A stretch of DNA of 64,000 nt from the NCBI GenBank assembly GCA_030268105.1, contig BSDZ01000015.1, positions 1,453,501 to 1,517,500 on the forward strand. The letters are read 5' to 3'. Source of the DNA: Volvox africanus. Lineage: Eukaryota; Chlorophyta; Chlorophyceae; Chlamydomonadales; Volvocaceae. Positions within the stretch are counted from its first letter, which is position 1; each line of letters begins with the position of its first letter. The position numbers and the translations under genes were made by a program. Below, piece by piece: positions 11,646 to 22,816 of the stretch. The notes beneath the pieces are model-generated. The model worked only from the letters and a program-made list of their open reading frames with translations. It was not told where the DNA came from and did no database searches.

Positions 11646-14600
11646 ATGGTTACGGGTCACAGACAGTTCATGTTGGCTACGTGTCGGGCATTTTCGCCAC
11701 AAACTGCACAGCTCACCGGCGAAGCCTCGATCGCCTGGTGTACATTTTGGCAGCAAGATGGCACGCGCCAAACTTGTTCCCAAACATCTGAATCAGTTTC
11801 GTCCTCAGAGAGCGGTCCCTGTACGATGTCTCGCGGCGATTGTGCTTCGGGAGCTTCGATTCAATACCCTGTTCAGCGACGATCCTTGTTCAGGATAGAG
11901 TATCTCCATGGAATACCTTGGGGCAGCGCGTCTACGGTAAGCCCGGTCTAAGCCGAACGCCGGTCCTCCCCAGCCAGCGCCCGTGGGTTTCCGTGGCCGC
12001 ATTCGTTGTGTTCAATTCTCCCCAACCAGCAAGGGGGATCAGATCACAACCTCCCAGGAAACCTTATAACACCCTGAATGGTCCCATTGCTACTTCCATC
12101 TTTTACCGTTTTGGCCTAGATGTCGCCGCCCCCCTTTCCTCACGTTAACATCTACTCTTCCAACTGGGCCCCGTTGCACAGATATCCCAACCTCCCACCA
12201 CCGTAACCGCTGGAATAATGTCAATGCCGCACATGCGGCAACTTAACGTTCTTCCAGCAGCTCTTAGCGGTATCCGGGCACTCCATATCGGATTGGCAGG
12301 CGCGGCACCAGCGGATGCCAAATCTGAAAGTCCCGATAGCGCGGGCGCAAGAAGCGGCAGCAGCGGCGGTAACGGCGGCGGCAGCGACACGTCTGCCTTG
12401 ACTTCTACCACGACGATCAGCTCTGCCCCTGTACAGAACCCGCTTCAGGCGGCCTTGGCAGCGGCGTCTGGGTCACAGCCACTGGAGCAGCTGGGGCGGG
12501 CGGCCAGGGTGACCAAGGGACGGCGGCGACAGAAGCGCACGTGGATGTGGTGGGTGGTCGGGATGAGGATAACTCTCTTACCTGCATCTCTGTGAACGGC
12601 TCCCCTGCTTCACGATCTAGCTCACCCAGGGCCCTTCCTGTAGGACGCGATGTCATCCCAAGTGGATATGAAATAAATGAAATGATCTCATCTCCATTTC
12701 ATTCGAACGCTTATCGTCCGAACCCCATTCTGCTACGGCTTCCTGCGCATACTGGGTCTTTCAACCCTCTCGGACTCTTATCCTTTTTCTGTGTCGGCGC
12801 GTCGCCAGCCCGAATACAATGGCTTCGGCCGCCACACTTGTGCCTAGGACTTTCACCTGGCAGGGATCGCAGGGGCTGTGTTGTTCATGCATCTTCTACC
12901 TCCTTTTTTCCATGCCCACATCGCTCTGCGGGTGTATCCATTAATGGGGTGTTACACTGTGGGCGGCTCGCCGTGCACAAACGCCAGGGGCTCCTAACCG
13001 GGCCGAACCCACCGCAGGGGGGGGAATGTATATCTGTGTGCGTGCCATACATATAATTTGTGTTCCGGATCTTGTATCCGGTGCCGGTGCGCGTGAAACC
13101 GTATATACTTACGAACGGTAAACGCAATGTTTGTGGTACCCCTAATGACAAGCCTCCCAATCGCGGTTCAATGTATGATATTCCGCGGTGTTCTGTACAG
13201 GTACGACGAGGACGATGAGCGAGAGGAGCGGCGGAACGAACGGGCACGGGAGCAGTACCACAACGTTGGGACGGCCTACATGAGCAACATCACGCAGAGT
13301 GTCAAAAAGATGAATCGCATCGTGAGACTGGTGAGAGGGGGGATGCTGCGCTTGGATTTTTATGGCGGGAAGCGAGAATGTTAGCATAAGGCTTATTTTC
13401 AATGCTTGAAATGCATACAGAGCGAGTGTTGCTAAAACCTGTATGAAGGTTGTTATGAAAGAGCTTTAGGGTTTCAGCACCAAGGGGCTGTGCATGCGGT
13501 CTGGGACAACAGCACACCCTCTTGTGCTCAACAGTACCTCCCAAGTAATCACACATGCGAGCAATCACTAACATTCTTATTCATGGCTCGGTTTGAAAGC
13601 TGGCACACTTCCTAGTCCGGTTATTGCGGCTCAGTGCGGGTCCGTATCCACTGCCATACGCACCGCCGCCGCTGGTGCTGCGTCCCCTGGTGCCCTCAGG
13701 TTCGGGGGCTGTCGTATGCCGACGCTGTGGCGCAATGCGAATTGGTGCCACACAAGGCAGCAAAATATGTTCGGCAGGTGACCTCGGGGACCTTGGACTT
13801 TTGGGAGGTAGTAATCATTTGATTGAAGTCTCGTCGTAGGGCAATGTAGGTTTGCTGAATGGGAATTTGGAGGGGGCCCCGCTGCTGGCGAGGGCCCGGA
13901 AGGTGTCGGGAATGGGAAGGGGAAAACCGAGAGGTGTGTGTCATGGAGGTCAGGCAGGTGAGAAAGATAGAAAGAAGGACGAAAGATGGGGTTTGGAAGA
14001 GCGTGCGGTGGTCGTGGCTGGGCAGCTGGATAGGCGAGGCGTCATTCAAGGATTATATTTGGCTTCTCCTCAGTGACCCTATGAGCCAGCCACAGCAAAA
14101 AGCGTCGATTGGAATTAATGCCCAATAGCGACAAAGCGAAACCAACCACCAAGTCTCCTGTATGGGATATGCGATGCGGGTCCAGCTGCTCTCGTTCAGA
14201 TACTATTGCGGTCATTTGTTGGCTGGCTTCCCTCCACCATCTTACTGCCACTGGATATGGATTTTCCACGTTCGTCTTTCCTCTCCTTTCCCATGTGCCG
14301 CCACTAGCACCATGAGTTCTTCGACGCACAACTCCTTCCTACGCGCTCGTCCTGATTTGTTCTTTACATTTTCTTATCACTAATATGTCATTCCGCTTCA
14401 GGCGTTGGAGGCAGCCTACCAGGACGCTACTCAGGCAGTGGGGCTGGACGGGGAGCGTTTGGTCGTGGGTGAGTGGCTGATCACGTAGTACGGAGCTGAA
14501 GTCGTAATAAAGATGCTTTTCGGCCATTGGGGGAGCGGGGGTTCTTGGAAGGCCGGGATGTCGCTAGTGGGCTTATGTTGTCGCTCTGCTCAGAGTATCG

Positions 14601-15555
14601 TAGAAACATGACTCCCGGTATGGAGCGGAAATGGAGTCCTTCACCTCTGTTCTTTTGCCCAGTGTTCGTCTTGTTGCACAACGAAGCCGGTAGTGAGCCG
14701 AGAGGGTACAGCTTCCCCTTTCCTTCTTTCATTCTCTGAACTAGATGCTTAATGCGAAATACGTGATTTCATACATAATTTCCAAGGGTTGAAATTTTAA
14801 GTGGTAACGTCTACTTCGGCACATGTTTTGAGGTGCTCCACCCGCGCTACCAGGTTCCCTATGGCCCTGGTTACAAGCGACTACAATTACTGAATACCTG
14901 TATATCTTCCTTACGCCCTTAAACCACCTTCGGTGCCCACACCACCTATGGTACCAACCCCAAACCCCGGTCAAATGCAGGTATCATCTATGCAACTCGG
15001 GGGCGAGTTGAAAAGGCCATGCAACGGATGGGTCGCGGGAGGAGCGGTCGCATGTTCACACGCACCAGCCACCTGCGGGCAAGTTATAAGTGGTGGGAGA
15101 GTGTCGGAGGAGGATGTGAAAGGGAGGAGCCGGCTGGGAGACAGAAGGAAAATCCGCATAGGGGTTCGGAAAACAGCGGCCCCTGGGCCAGAGGATTGGT
15201 GTGGTATGGACTTTTATTCATAAATGCCAGGATAGCCTCGTAACATTTAATCAGTATGTGGGTATTGGACTTAACATCTTTATTTATTGGACTTTACACC
15301 TTAACACCCTTCACCTCGTCCTCCGCGTCCCTTGTCCTGCCGACCCCTTTAGGTGGTCCTTCGCGAGTCGCGGCAGCGCTCCCCCGCCTTTCAAATGCGG
15401 CAAGTGGCCCCCCTCATGAGCGTTATCACCGGGGCGAACCCCCCTGTCGCCGCTTGGCTCGCACGGGGCCAACCATCAGTGGGAACACGGGCAACGTCGG
15501 CACGGCGCCGCTTTGCATACCAAGTGGAGGTTTAGCAGGCTTTAGTGCAGTGTGA
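11646..15555 (+). CDS. Unidentified five-exon gene, charged protein of about 349 residues
   Basis: Exons 11646..11936, 12182..12540, 13201..13330, 14402..14468, 15353..15555. All four junctions keep phase. Exon 1 ends at a strong donor (ACG|GTAAGC) and exon 2 starts after TTGCACAG. The second exon is Ser/Gly/Ala-rich and ends in a basic patch (RVTKGRRRQKR). Exon 3 is a very charged helix, YDEDDEREERRNERAREQ, then a conserved-looking stretch, SNITQSVKKMNRIVRL. Exon 4 adds LEAAYQDATQAVGLDGE. The C-terminus is Pro/Arg-rich. A TGTAA at 15755-15759, 200 bases past the stop, supports this 3' end. I do not recognise the family. Exon 3 looks most reliable. The exon 2 donor (AC|GTGGAT) is weak and chosen for phase. 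Intron 3 contains the 483-bp repeat copy. Confidence 0.5.
13554..14036 (+). repeat. 483-bp dispersed inverted repeat, copy 1
   Basis: This segment recurs almost unchanged in reverse orientation at 19992-20474. All short open frames across it translate identically in both copies. One edge begins CATGCGAGCAATCACTAAC (copy 2 has one base changed) and the other ends GCAGCTGGATAGGCG. No terminal inverted repeat, target duplication or intact protein is visible. The copy lies in intron 3 of the unidentified gene. It may be a non-autonomous mobile element or a recent segmental duplication. Confidence 0.88.
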
Positions 15556-15754
15556 ACTGGCTGGCATTCTACCGACGGATTTGCCTGGCGTTTTTAAAGA
15601 CAGGTTGTTGGAGGCGGCCAAAGAGGTACTAGAGTGGAAGGCATACCTCATGTGTCAGAATAGGAGAGGTTTGTGCATACACATGTTCTATGTGGTGTAC
15701 GTGGTTTGTTTTTGGTATGGACTTCTAATACCAAAAGGTGTGTAGTACGGACCC

Positions 15755-15759
15755 TGTAA
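15755..15759 (+). terminator. TGTAA polyadenylation signal of the unidentified gene
   Basis: TGTAA is the usual volvocine nuclear polyadenylation signal. This one lies 200 bases past the stop at 15555, a normal 3' untranslated length. Confidence 0.55.
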
Positions 15760-16178
15760 ACTTGCTACACGTCTGACCAAAATGGTCGGCGCAATGAAGG
15801 AAGGAATGAACCTCGGCTGTGCGGCATTTCATTTGCAGGTAGTAATCGTGCATCATTTCGGGACGAAATTTACGTCTACTCACGGCGTGCATCTTTTGGT
15901 TTGATCTCCAGATAGCACAAAATGATTGCATGTTGCCGGCCTTGTTGCATACTTAAGGGTTTGTGTTTGCAACATGCGGTACGTAGCAGTTGCACTGTGC
16001 GAATCGGAAAAAAACGAAAAGTGTGCACGGAGATTTTTGCTGAGAGAGCGATTGAAATGTGGATCGTGGAACAAAATTAAGAGGGAAACGATACAGAAAG
16101 GCGGCGTATGTATTTCCCTGTCTCTGTAACTCATGGAACATATGGCGTCCAGACACAGTCAGCCGCTCCCCTGACAAC

Positions 16179-16183
16179 TTACA
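16179..16183 (-). terminator. TGTAA polyadenylation signal of RFC4
   Basis: TTACA on the plus strand is TGTAA in the RFC4 transcript, about 450 bases past the stop codon. Confidence 0.5.
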
Positions 16184-16631
16184 GCTGAAGTCCATGATCA
16201 GCTTGCAAGCAAATACTTGTTAAGTGGTGAGAAGTTTTCGTGGAGGTGCTCCTACTCGATCATGGGGTGCAACCGAGCCCTAGCACAGGTCTTGAGCAGC
16301 TCGCCCCGGCCGCGCGGCCTAGCACGACCGACTAACGACTGTAAGATGATGTGAAGCCACAAGAGGCTAGCGTCCTTCCCTTCATTACCCGAAGGTATCA
16401 ATGCCATCAAAGAACTTTACCCGCTAAGGTCAGGGAGCATATCAAAAGCTTCTTATGAGAAGTGATGCACAGGCACGTGTGGAGGATATCGTTGCTCATA
16501 CAAGGTTTCCATCAGGACGCAGCGCATCTGTAGATACGCACATAACTCACAGTTAGTGAGTATGTGCCACAAATCAACAGCCCCCATTAACCAGCGGCGG
16601 CGGTTGTCGTCATCATTTCGGAATTCTTTAC

Positions 16632-19036
16632 TCATGCCGTGACGTACGCATTGTGTATCTGTCCCACAACGTTCAACAACTGGATGGTTTCATCAGCGCC
16701 CACAGTCAAACTGAAGTCTGCAGCTGCTAACGCTTCCAGTGCCTCCGCCAGCTTCAGACCCGGCGTGGAGCGATCCGATAAGAGCTCCGCCTGTTGGGTG
16801 GCGATGATAAGAGGATGGAGTTACCCTAACAAGCTAACACGGCGTCCAACACGCCAATACATAACCTACTCATATCTACACATGACACGACGCACAGGGT
16901 GGGTCCGAGTGAAATGGTTCTATGCTCCTGTAACCTGAAACGATAGGCTTCATCGCTTCTTCTCTTTCTCACCTGCAGTTGTTGAAGAACCTGTTGTGCC
17001 GCGAACCCCTCCGCCACAATATTGGTGACTAGCTGCTGCAGTCCCGCAAACGCCCCTGGGGCCTTACACGACGCGGCCAGACCCGAGATCACGTCCGGGG
17101 GCACCCGCCCCGACACGTCCAACAACGTGGCCCTGCAGCGATCCAGTCAGTCGGGAGCAAGGAAGGAGAGAAAAGGTTTGTACATTCAGTGCAGAAGGGT
17201 CAAGGATTAGGAAGGTAAGGAGCAGCGGAAAGTGATGGACACTCGGAGTTCAGTGCGAGCAAGAGTGAAGGCGGGGAAGAATCGGGGGTAGGGGCTCTTG
17301 GAGAAGCTCCACTCTACACGCACGGGAGCAAGCGATCGACACAGCGGTTTGCAGCATGGGACCCCCGGCAGGCCCCAAAGGAAGCCCTCCTCCCACACAC
17401 AGATATTCATACAACACGTGCCGCACACTATCTGTCCTCCTCACTTGTCCACCGCCCCTCCTTTCAGCCGGGCAACGCTTTGTAACGTGGTGATGGCTCG
17501 CCGCAGGTCGCCGCCATGAACTGCTGACAACGTCTCGAGTGCTCCAGGACACAGAGTCACGCCTTCTTTCTCGCAGATATGCTCAATACGGCCTAGGCGA
17601 CGACGAGCGCAGCACAGCACAGCAGCAAATAAGCGGAAGCATGATGCCTTCATGCGCTGTCGCATTAGCAGCGACCAATGGAGGCAAATGTGCATTAGGC
17701 ATGTTCTTACTCGCAGTAGAGAGCTGTAACCATGACCAGAGTCCCTAAAACGGAAGGACAATTCCGCTCATTCGACCTACCTCTACCCACCTGCCATGAC
17801 AACTGGCTGCAGCGGTTTGAATCGGAACTTGGCACATCGTGACGCAAGTGGCTCGATGATCCGCGACACGTAGTTGCAAATGAAGATGAATCGCGTCACC
17901 CGGCTATATGTCTCCATGGTACGGCGGAGCGCGTTTTGGGCATCCTGCGAAGTAGGCACGGCGACAAGGTTCGGGGGCTATATTACCCTAACCAATAGGT
18001 ATAAGGAAAGCGCAAACGACCCGATGGAAAAATAACAGCATACAGTGTAATATGGGGATACGTGGGATTGAGAGACAGCGACAACCGTTGATAAAGAAAG
18101 TGATGCGAAAATCATCTACATGAGACGCTGTATCAAAGGACACTCGTTAATGGCTCAGACAGCGGGTCAAAAGGGATAATAGTATAAAAAAGGGATAGAC
18201 ATAATGAGGGCATTCTGCCACCATTATGTACCTGTGTCATGGAATCGGCCTCGTCCAAAATAAGCAACTTGTACGGCGGGCACGGATAGCCAGGTACCGG
18301 GGCACCAACTGCTGCCGCTGCAAAGGACTTGACTTTCTCGCGAACCACGTGGATGCCTCGCTCGTCGGAAGCGTTCAACTCCATGACGCGCGCCTTCATC
18401 AGCTCGGGACTGTGACACAGCCCCAGGGGACACTCCGTTTAGTGAGAAGGGGGGGGGGCGCACACAGTGAGGAAAACCACACACATATACATTTATATAT
18501 AGGGAATACCCATTCAATTGACTTGAATAGCTCAAGTGACAAAGAGAGAGGGGATAAACAGAAATGCGACTCCAGCCAGGGTGCGACACCAGGATATGGG
18601 TTGCCCTTCAAACAGCTTAATCTGTCGGTTGTGCTATTGCCAAACTCACCCGTAAAGCTGACGTGCGATAGCTAACGCTGTGGACGTTTTTCCAGTTCCC
18701 GGAGGACCGTAAAACAAGAGGTGGGGCAGCTGGGGTACAACGAGGAAAAGAGGGGTGAAGGAGGTTCGAGAATCCAACACCCCAAGGCAAAACCTCCGGG
18801 CTCATATTCCCATTCCAGTGGACCATGCTAATAACTGATTAATCCATCCATGCAAGGACCTACGTTCGCTGTCTCCAAAGCGCGCGTCAAGGTGTTCACG
18901 ACCTCCTCCTGGAACGCCACTTCCTTAACATTCTTTGGTCGGCTGCAATTACACGGAGATTTATAAGTTTTAAAACCACGATCAGTCCATGTTTACAACC
19001 AACTCACTATTTTTCAACCCAGGGTTGTGTGCTCAT
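16632..19036 (-). CDS. RFC4: Replication factor C subunit 4 (clamp loader AAA+ ATPase)
   Basis: Minus strand, eight exons: 19036..19008, 18942..18864, 18729..18650, 18409..18232, 17944..17791, 17592..17445, 17132..16973, 16790..16632; about 328 residues. The 29-bp first exon encodes [10 protein letters not shown] and joins [15 protein letters not shown] in phase. Walker A GPPGTGKT is at 44-51, the RFC box LNASDERG at 74-81, Walker B with DEAD at 115-118, and the SRC arginine-finger motif at 157-159. The [12 protein letters not shown] sensor-2 region and the collar domain ([22 protein letters not shown]) follow. RFC4 is part of the nuclear complex that loads PCNA at primer ends and serves in checkpoint loaders. 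Sequence order fits the RFC4/RFC37 type rather than RFC2, 3 or 5. About six residues expected between VLQQLQ and AELLSDRS are missing from the model, so a micro-exon may lie in the 16791-16972 intron. Confidence 0.94.
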
Positions 19037-21189
19037 CTCCACGACTTGTTGAAGCGATCGTGTGTTTATACTTTAATAAGAAAAATTAAATATATTAAGT
19101 TGCAACAATTAACATAGATAGAGCAAGTTAGAAAAAATCGAATTTGAACGCGCGAAAGTCCTGTACGAAGAGGCGACACGGACCGTTTTCCGGTTTTCGT
19201 CGGGCAGCGAATGTGGTATGGGCTTCTTTATTGCCAGCGAATCATTAAGAAGATGGAACGCATTTCCGTAATGACTGATTTCTCGACAAGATATCCAAAG
19301 CTGAGCTGCTGAATATTGTCGAAACCTATATCCAGATTATTACTTGAACATCATATGTGTCTATGGTTTTTATGAAACTTTATCCGTCGGCTTGTTCTCT
19401 AACAACAGGCGCACGAGGGAGGTTGAGGCTCGGTTCCGGGGCAACTCATGGGAGGGCAACTTGGGGTGCACTGCCTAATGACGTTGCTGCACGAGCTTCC
19501 TGGGATAGAGTTTTCGCTTGGGGCCATCCGCAATATGGGAAGACAGGGCTGTAGTGTACTACCCATCGTACGAAGCGGGATTCTAGGGGATGGACACATG
19601 GGTTTCATAGGCCGCCTGATGGCGGTCCGGCAGGGCAACGTATAAGCTGCTAACCTGGCGAAAAGTAAAAAATACTTTGTCCTTGGGCTCTTGTCTTTCA
19701 AGTGGCCTGGCCAGCGCCTGCAGCTTTAATGCCACTGTTTTCCGTGTTGTAACTGATGTGCACCCAGGTGTGTACCTGTGTGCACGTGCTTCGGCGCAGT
19801 GCAACGTAAACATCTACCTACAGGCACACGCTGGCACTTATAACGAGCCAGCAGTGCTGCTTCTGAGATACTGAGCACTCCCCGAAGGTTAAGTTATGCC
19901 CACACGATTGCCTGCGACCTGCCATCTGCTTGCTCCCTTGGGATAATCAGGGAGCGTCGGCCTTATACAAAAACTTGACAGTGCCTGTCCCCGCCTATCC
20001 AGCTGCCCAGCCACGACCACCGCACGCTCTTCCAAACCCCATCTTTCGTCCTTCTTTCTATCTTTCTCACCTGCCTGACCTCCATGACACACACCTCTCG
20101 GTTTTCCCCTTCCCATTCCCGACACCTTCCGGGCCCTCGCCAGCAGCGGGGCCCCCTCCAAATTCCCATTCAGCAAACCTACATTGCCCTACGACGAGAC
20201 TTCAATCAAATGATTACTACCTCCCAAAAGTCCAAGGTCCCCGAGGTCACCTGCCGAACATATTTTGCTGCCTTGTGTGGCACCAATTCGCATTGCGCCA
20301 CAGCGTCGGCATACGACAGCCCCCGAACCTGAGGGCACCAGGGGACGCAGCACCAGCGGCGGCGGTGCGTATGGCAGTGGATACGGACCCGCACTGAGCC
20401 GCAATAACCGGACTAGGAAGTGTGCCAGCTTTCAAACCGAGCCATGAATAAGAATGTTAGTGATTGCTTGCATGCTTGGGATACTGGATGTGCTGTTGTG
20501 CCAGACCCCATGAGTAGTGCCGCTTGTGGTGAACATGCCCAGAGGATATCACAAACCTCACGCATCCCGCATCTGGAGGGAGGATACCTGGCTGGCATCT
20601 AGGTTGCAGCGGCATCTAGATATGTTCCTCGCTCTAGATAGGAAATAATGCTATTTAGATACCGATATGGCCCCCCGTTTGGGATATCTAGGTAAAAGTA
20701 AAACGATATCTATAGCCAGGTGCTTAACCGCATCTGAGGCCCGTTGATACCCTCCTAAATGCCCGACACGCCGCCGTACGAGCTTTCTCTGACCCTTCAC
20801 CATGGCGTCAAATTAAACCACAGTAACGTGTTGTAACTCGTCAGATTGGTTAGCTTGGACTTGCGATCGCAGAAGAAACTTCTCGTCGTAGCCTAAACTT
20901 CTAAGCTCTTGACGCTTTTAGGGTGGTTGTCATCAACTGACAACCGCTGTACTGCGACCGTGTACGGCTAAGTCTTCTTGTCGTTATCACCTACATATTG
21001 TGACCCATAAGATTCTCATACTTTAGGTGGTTGCATGCGCCTGACAACTGGTTCCCAGATTGCCAAGCCCGCTATAAATTTCCTTGCTCAAATCTTGTGA
21101 GCGGCAAAAGCATTTAATCAATCGCTTCATAGCAGTGTTTAAACCGATACTTAGTCGGTTGATTACTGCAGCAGGAGCAGCGGTCAAGC
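19037..21189. promoter_or_regulatory. Divergent region between RFC4 and SmF, with repeat copy 2
   Basis: This 2.15-kb spacer holds the promoters of RFC4 (minus) and SmF (plus) and the second copy of the 483-bp repeat (19992-20474). TATAAAT at 21073-21079 is 111 bases before the SmF ATG and is a fair TATA-box candidate. No further exon was recognised. Confidence 0.5.
19992..20474 (-). repeat. 483-bp dispersed inverted repeat, copy 2
   Basis: This is the reverse-complement partner of 13554-14036, of equal length and nearly identical. The similarity stops sharply at both ends. It lies in the shared upstream region of RFC4 and SmF, about 950 bases before the RFC4 start codon. Confidence 0.88.
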
Positions 21190-21450
21190 ATGGCGGCTTT
21201 CGTGCCTGTGAACCCGAAGCCGTTTCTGCAAGACCTTACGGGAAAGCAAGTTATTGTGAAGCTTAAATGGGGCATGGAGTACAAAGGTTATCTCGTCTCT
21301 ACGGATACCTACATGAACCTCCAATTGGCAAGCACAGAGGAGTACATTGACGGGCAGTTTACTGGACAGCTCGGCGAAGTTTTAATTCGTTGCAACAATG
21401 TACTTTATTTGCGAGGAGTTCCTGAGGACGAAGACATACCGATGGCATAG
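21190..21450 (+). CDS. SNRPF: Small nuclear ribonucleoprotein SmF
   Basis: A single-exon gene for 86 residues. The Sm1 motif ([20 protein letters not shown], then [15 protein letters not shown]) and the Sm2 motif ([15 protein letters not shown]) match SmF almost throughout, including the NPKPFL start and the EEYIDG segment. SmF joins SmE and SmG, then the full seven-member ring on the Sm site of U1, U2, U4 and U5 snRNA. The length matches human SmF (86). The short acidic tail (PEDEDIPMA) is typical. The ATG follows a TATA-like element at 21073, and a TGTAA signal lies at 21726-21730. It is the only gene here without an intron, and its codon use is ordinary. Confidence 0.98.
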   Translation: MAAFVPVNPKPFLQDLTGKQVIVKLKWGMEYKGYLVSTDTYMNLQLASTEEYIDGQFTGQLGEVLIRCNNVLYLRGVPEDEDIPMA

Positions 21451-21725
21451 CGGCTGGGCGATCTTGGCCGTTGAATCCTGTGAGTTTGGGGTTGCAATTC
21501 CCCGTCACATTCTTTCGGTGGGCCTGGTTGAATTGTGACGACGTATGCGCCTCATATGTGCGGGTTGTCACCTGGGAGGCTATCAAACCGTGTTTCACGC
21601 GGGTTTTGGCTTGCCTGGGCTGGATGTGGTGATCGAAAGGACGAGTACGTAATCGGATGGAACGGAACAGTTGCCCGTGGCGCTGGGGTTAGCGGGCAAG
21701 CTGAAGAATTATGGAAGCAGGCAGT

Positions 21726-21730
21726 TGTAA
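21726..21730 (+). terminator. TGTAA polyadenylation signal of SmF
   Basis: Lies 276 bases past the SmF stop; matches the volvocine signal exactly. Confidence 0.55.
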
Positions 21731-22452
21731 CCTTTGGACCTTCGCCGTTGGCTTAAGCTGCCTCTGATAATTCATACCAGCTTGAGCTAATTGCCCATCT
21801 TTGAAGGGAACCCCGAGAACGCTTACACGCACGTAGGTTGCAGTGTACGGTAAGGCGCGCGGTTTCAAATCCCGTTTTCCAGGAACCCACCAGTGGGTTT
21901 CCGTGCGTAGCTCCATTTGCTGTTTTCCACTTTTCATTATGACGGACATCATCAGGGGACCTCATCAGGAGTCGTCAGGCAGCATTATCTTTTGTCCAGT
22001 GATGTTCTGTTGTGATTCAATCTGGCCGACACAGGTGGAAGTTTTCCCCAAGACCATCTCGGAATCTTAGTCAATCTGAAGTTGAATAAATTGAGTAGAA
22101 TAAATACCTGTTCCGATCCGGCCGATTCAGTTCAACGGCATACCTTCGGCCGCAAGTGCAAGTATGTTAAAATCGTTGCAAATTACAGCAAGCAGCGGGC
22201 CCTGTCAGAGATCATGATTCTGCACTAAAGTTGTGATCAATTGCCGTCGTACACCTAAATTTGGTGATCACTGCACAACAGACCCGACTCATTGACTCAT
22301 TTCTTGCCATGTAGATCTGCTGTGTGCTTAGCATGTCTTTCCTTAACGTCTTATGCCTTTCCATATCTCTCAATCCTTCCGGGATCATCGATCGATCCGA
22401 CACCCGCCATCACCACAGCAGACAATATCTTGTGCTTCATCACACATAGAGC

Positions 22453-22457
22453 TTACA
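22453..22457 (-). terminator. TGTAA polyadenylation signal of the RCC1-repeat gene
   Basis: TTACA on the plus strand, about 360 bases downstream of the stop at 22817. Confidence 0.5.
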
Positions 22458-22816
22458 GCCCTGGCGATTAGGATCTTGAATCCGAGAACGACCCGCCCCA
22501 AGACGCGTCCGTTGATTGACATCCTCATCTATCCAGACAGTCCACCTCATGTCCAAATTCGCCACGGTACTCCCCAGTACGATGGCTGGCCCGCAGCTTC
22601 TCGTGCCACGATGCTGGTGCGTATTATCGATCGTCTTCCGCCCATCTGCTCCGGTCCTACCCCCGACCCCCCCGCCCGGTACCTTTCATAAAAGCAGTTA
22701 TGCAAATGGGCCACTGGGTCCTGCGCCCAACATCATTTGTCAATGTAACAAATATGAATGATTCCGTGCGAAATGGCTCGATGATGGCTTGCTCTACACA
22801 CCTTTCCCCCCTAGCA

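Larger units (their letters stand above)
15556..16631. other. Convergent spacer before RFC4
   Basis: This carries the 3' untranslated region of the unidentified gene, with TGTAA at 15755-15759. It also carries that of RFC4 on the other strand, whose signal is TTACA at 16179-16183, about 450 bases past the RFC4 stop. A short open stretch on the plus strand at about 15545-15670 looks mildly coding but lies after the stop in the preferred model. Nothing else is recognised. Confidence 0.55.
21451..22816. other. Convergent spacer between SmF and the RCC1-repeat gene
   Basis: SmF has a TGTAA at 21726-21730. The RCC1-repeat gene on the opposite strand has TTACA at 22453-22457, about 360 bases past its stop. 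No coding exon was recognised between them. Confidence 0.55.

Noticed and set aside
13593..13839. Short open frames inside the 483-bp repeat, including a CxxC pattern
   Set aside because: Overlapping frames are open on both strands without family resemblance; none is convincingly coding.
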